From the NCBI GenBank assembly GCA_046330935.1, contig JAXLRU010000002.1, forward strand, positions 744,001 through 808,000: 64,000 bases of DNA, in the 5' to 3' direction. The stretch comes from JAXLRU01 sp046330935 (lineage in GTDB: Bacteria > Actinomycetota > Actinomycetes > Actinomycetales > Kineosporiaceae). Position numbers and translations under genes: made by a program. The notes beneath the pieces were generated by a model, which saw nothing but the letters and a program-made list of their open reading frames with translations, was not told the origin of the DNA and ran no database searches. The stretch's first letter is position 1; each line of letters starts with the position of its first letter. This document shows positions 63,602 to 64,000 of this stretch, one piece after another.

Positions 63602-64000
63602 TCAGGCCGTGACCCGCCGGGCCAGCGCCGTGGCCAGGGTCGGCGGGAACAGCCGGGGTTCGGCCCGCCTCAGGGTGGTCGCGGCCACGGTCACGGCGCG
63701 GGGCCCGGTCGCGGGGACGCCGGCCGCCAGCAGCGCGGAACGGGCCCAGGCCGTCACGGCCTCGGGCACCTCGCCCGGGTCGGCGACGGCGGGGCGACCC
63801 TCGACCAGCAACCGCTTGCGCTGGGTGATCGTGACGAGGGTCGCGACCAGCACGATCAGGGTGGTGGTCGCGGACATGCAGGCCCGCGCCCAGGAGGCCG
63901 CGTCGTCGGCGCCGGCGAAGGCTGCGATGCAGGCCAGGGCGCACAGGAGCGTGGCCGCGACGCCGCCTCCGACGCGCAGCACCGCGTTCTGACCGGCCAG
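63602..64000 (-). CDS. Membrane protein, 5' partial
   Basis: The frame runs off the right end of the window (no stop or certain start before 64000). The visible part has two membrane segments (GGGVAATLLCALACIAAFAG and ACMSATTTLIVLVATLVTIT) and a cytoplasmic basic tail. No family recognised. Confidence 0.6.
   Translation of the reverse strand: MAGQNAVLRVGGGVAATLLCALACIAAFAGADDAASWARACMSATTTLIVLVATLVTITQRKRLLVEGRPAVADPGEVPEAVTAWARSALLAAGVPATGPRAVTVAATTLRRAEPRLFPPTLATALARRVTA

Overview
The window is a chromosomal origin region of a high-GC actinobacterium. The evidence is the gene order rsmG-jag-yidC-yidD-rnpA-rpmH / dnaA-dnaN-gnd-recF-dciA(DUF721)-gyrB-gyrA-DUF3566-tRNA-Ile-tRNA-Ala, the trxB-trxA and parA-parB block on the left, and on the right the crgA / pknB-pknA-pbpA-rodA-pstP-fhaB-fhaA cell-wall and kinase cluster. 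High GC, frequent GTG starts and GTGA/ATGA overlaps agree. I cannot name the genus from sequence alone.

Layout. 1-5.8 kb: partial anti-sigma factor, thioredoxin reductase and thioredoxin, a GNAT acetyltransferase coupled to a 43-residue membrane protein, a PLP aminotransferase and a Ddl-type ATP-grasp ligase. 5.9-8.6 kb: parB and parA (with an unusually long ParA N-terminus). 8.6-14.6 kb: a 6-kb stretch of visibly lower GC with no convincing gene. It holds eight ParB-binding palindromes (parS), and a ninth lies inside parA. 14.6-17.8 kb: rsmG, jag, yidC, yidD, rnpA, rpmH, all leftward. 17.8-21.3 kb: dnaA flanked by DnaA-box clusters; oriC is most likely the 1.3-kb dnaA-dnaN gap, which contains a perfect 36-bp palindrome. 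21.3-31.7 kb: dnaN, gnd, recF (with two perfect DnaA boxes inside the gene), dciA, gyrB, gyrA, DUF3566, two tRNAs and a DLW-39-type micro-protein. 31.7-36.8 kb: TraR/DksA zinc-finger protein, cyclophilin, rhomboid protease, crgA, DUF881. 36.8-46.7 kb: the leftward seven-gene Ser/Thr kinase and cell-division operon. 47-51.2 kb: tRNA-Leu and a TPP-riboswitch-controlled thiamine operon that encodes a ThiO-ThiS fusion. 51.2-64 kb is accessory: sulfotransferase and APH-type kinase, a four-gene WXG100 cassette, HAD/LysR pair, KptA RNA 2'-phosphotransferase, a chemoreceptor with GAF-domain neighbours, a broken KptA copy, OsmC and TerC.

The genes in the core work together: DnaA, DciA, DnaN, RecF and gyrase initiate and support replication at oriC. 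ParA/ParB with the parS cluster segregate the new origins. YidC/YidD, Jag, CrgA, PbpA, RodA and the kinase/phosphatase/FHA proteins build and regulate the envelope. On both sides of oriC most genes point away from it, that is, along the direction of fork movement.

Most notable: the gene-poor parS island, the oriC palindrome, DnaA boxes inside recF, the ThiO-ThiS fusion, the KptA fragment with its copied 3' flank, an 11-bp tandem repeat that sets the kptA start, and hairpins that span both stop codons of convergent gene pairs.
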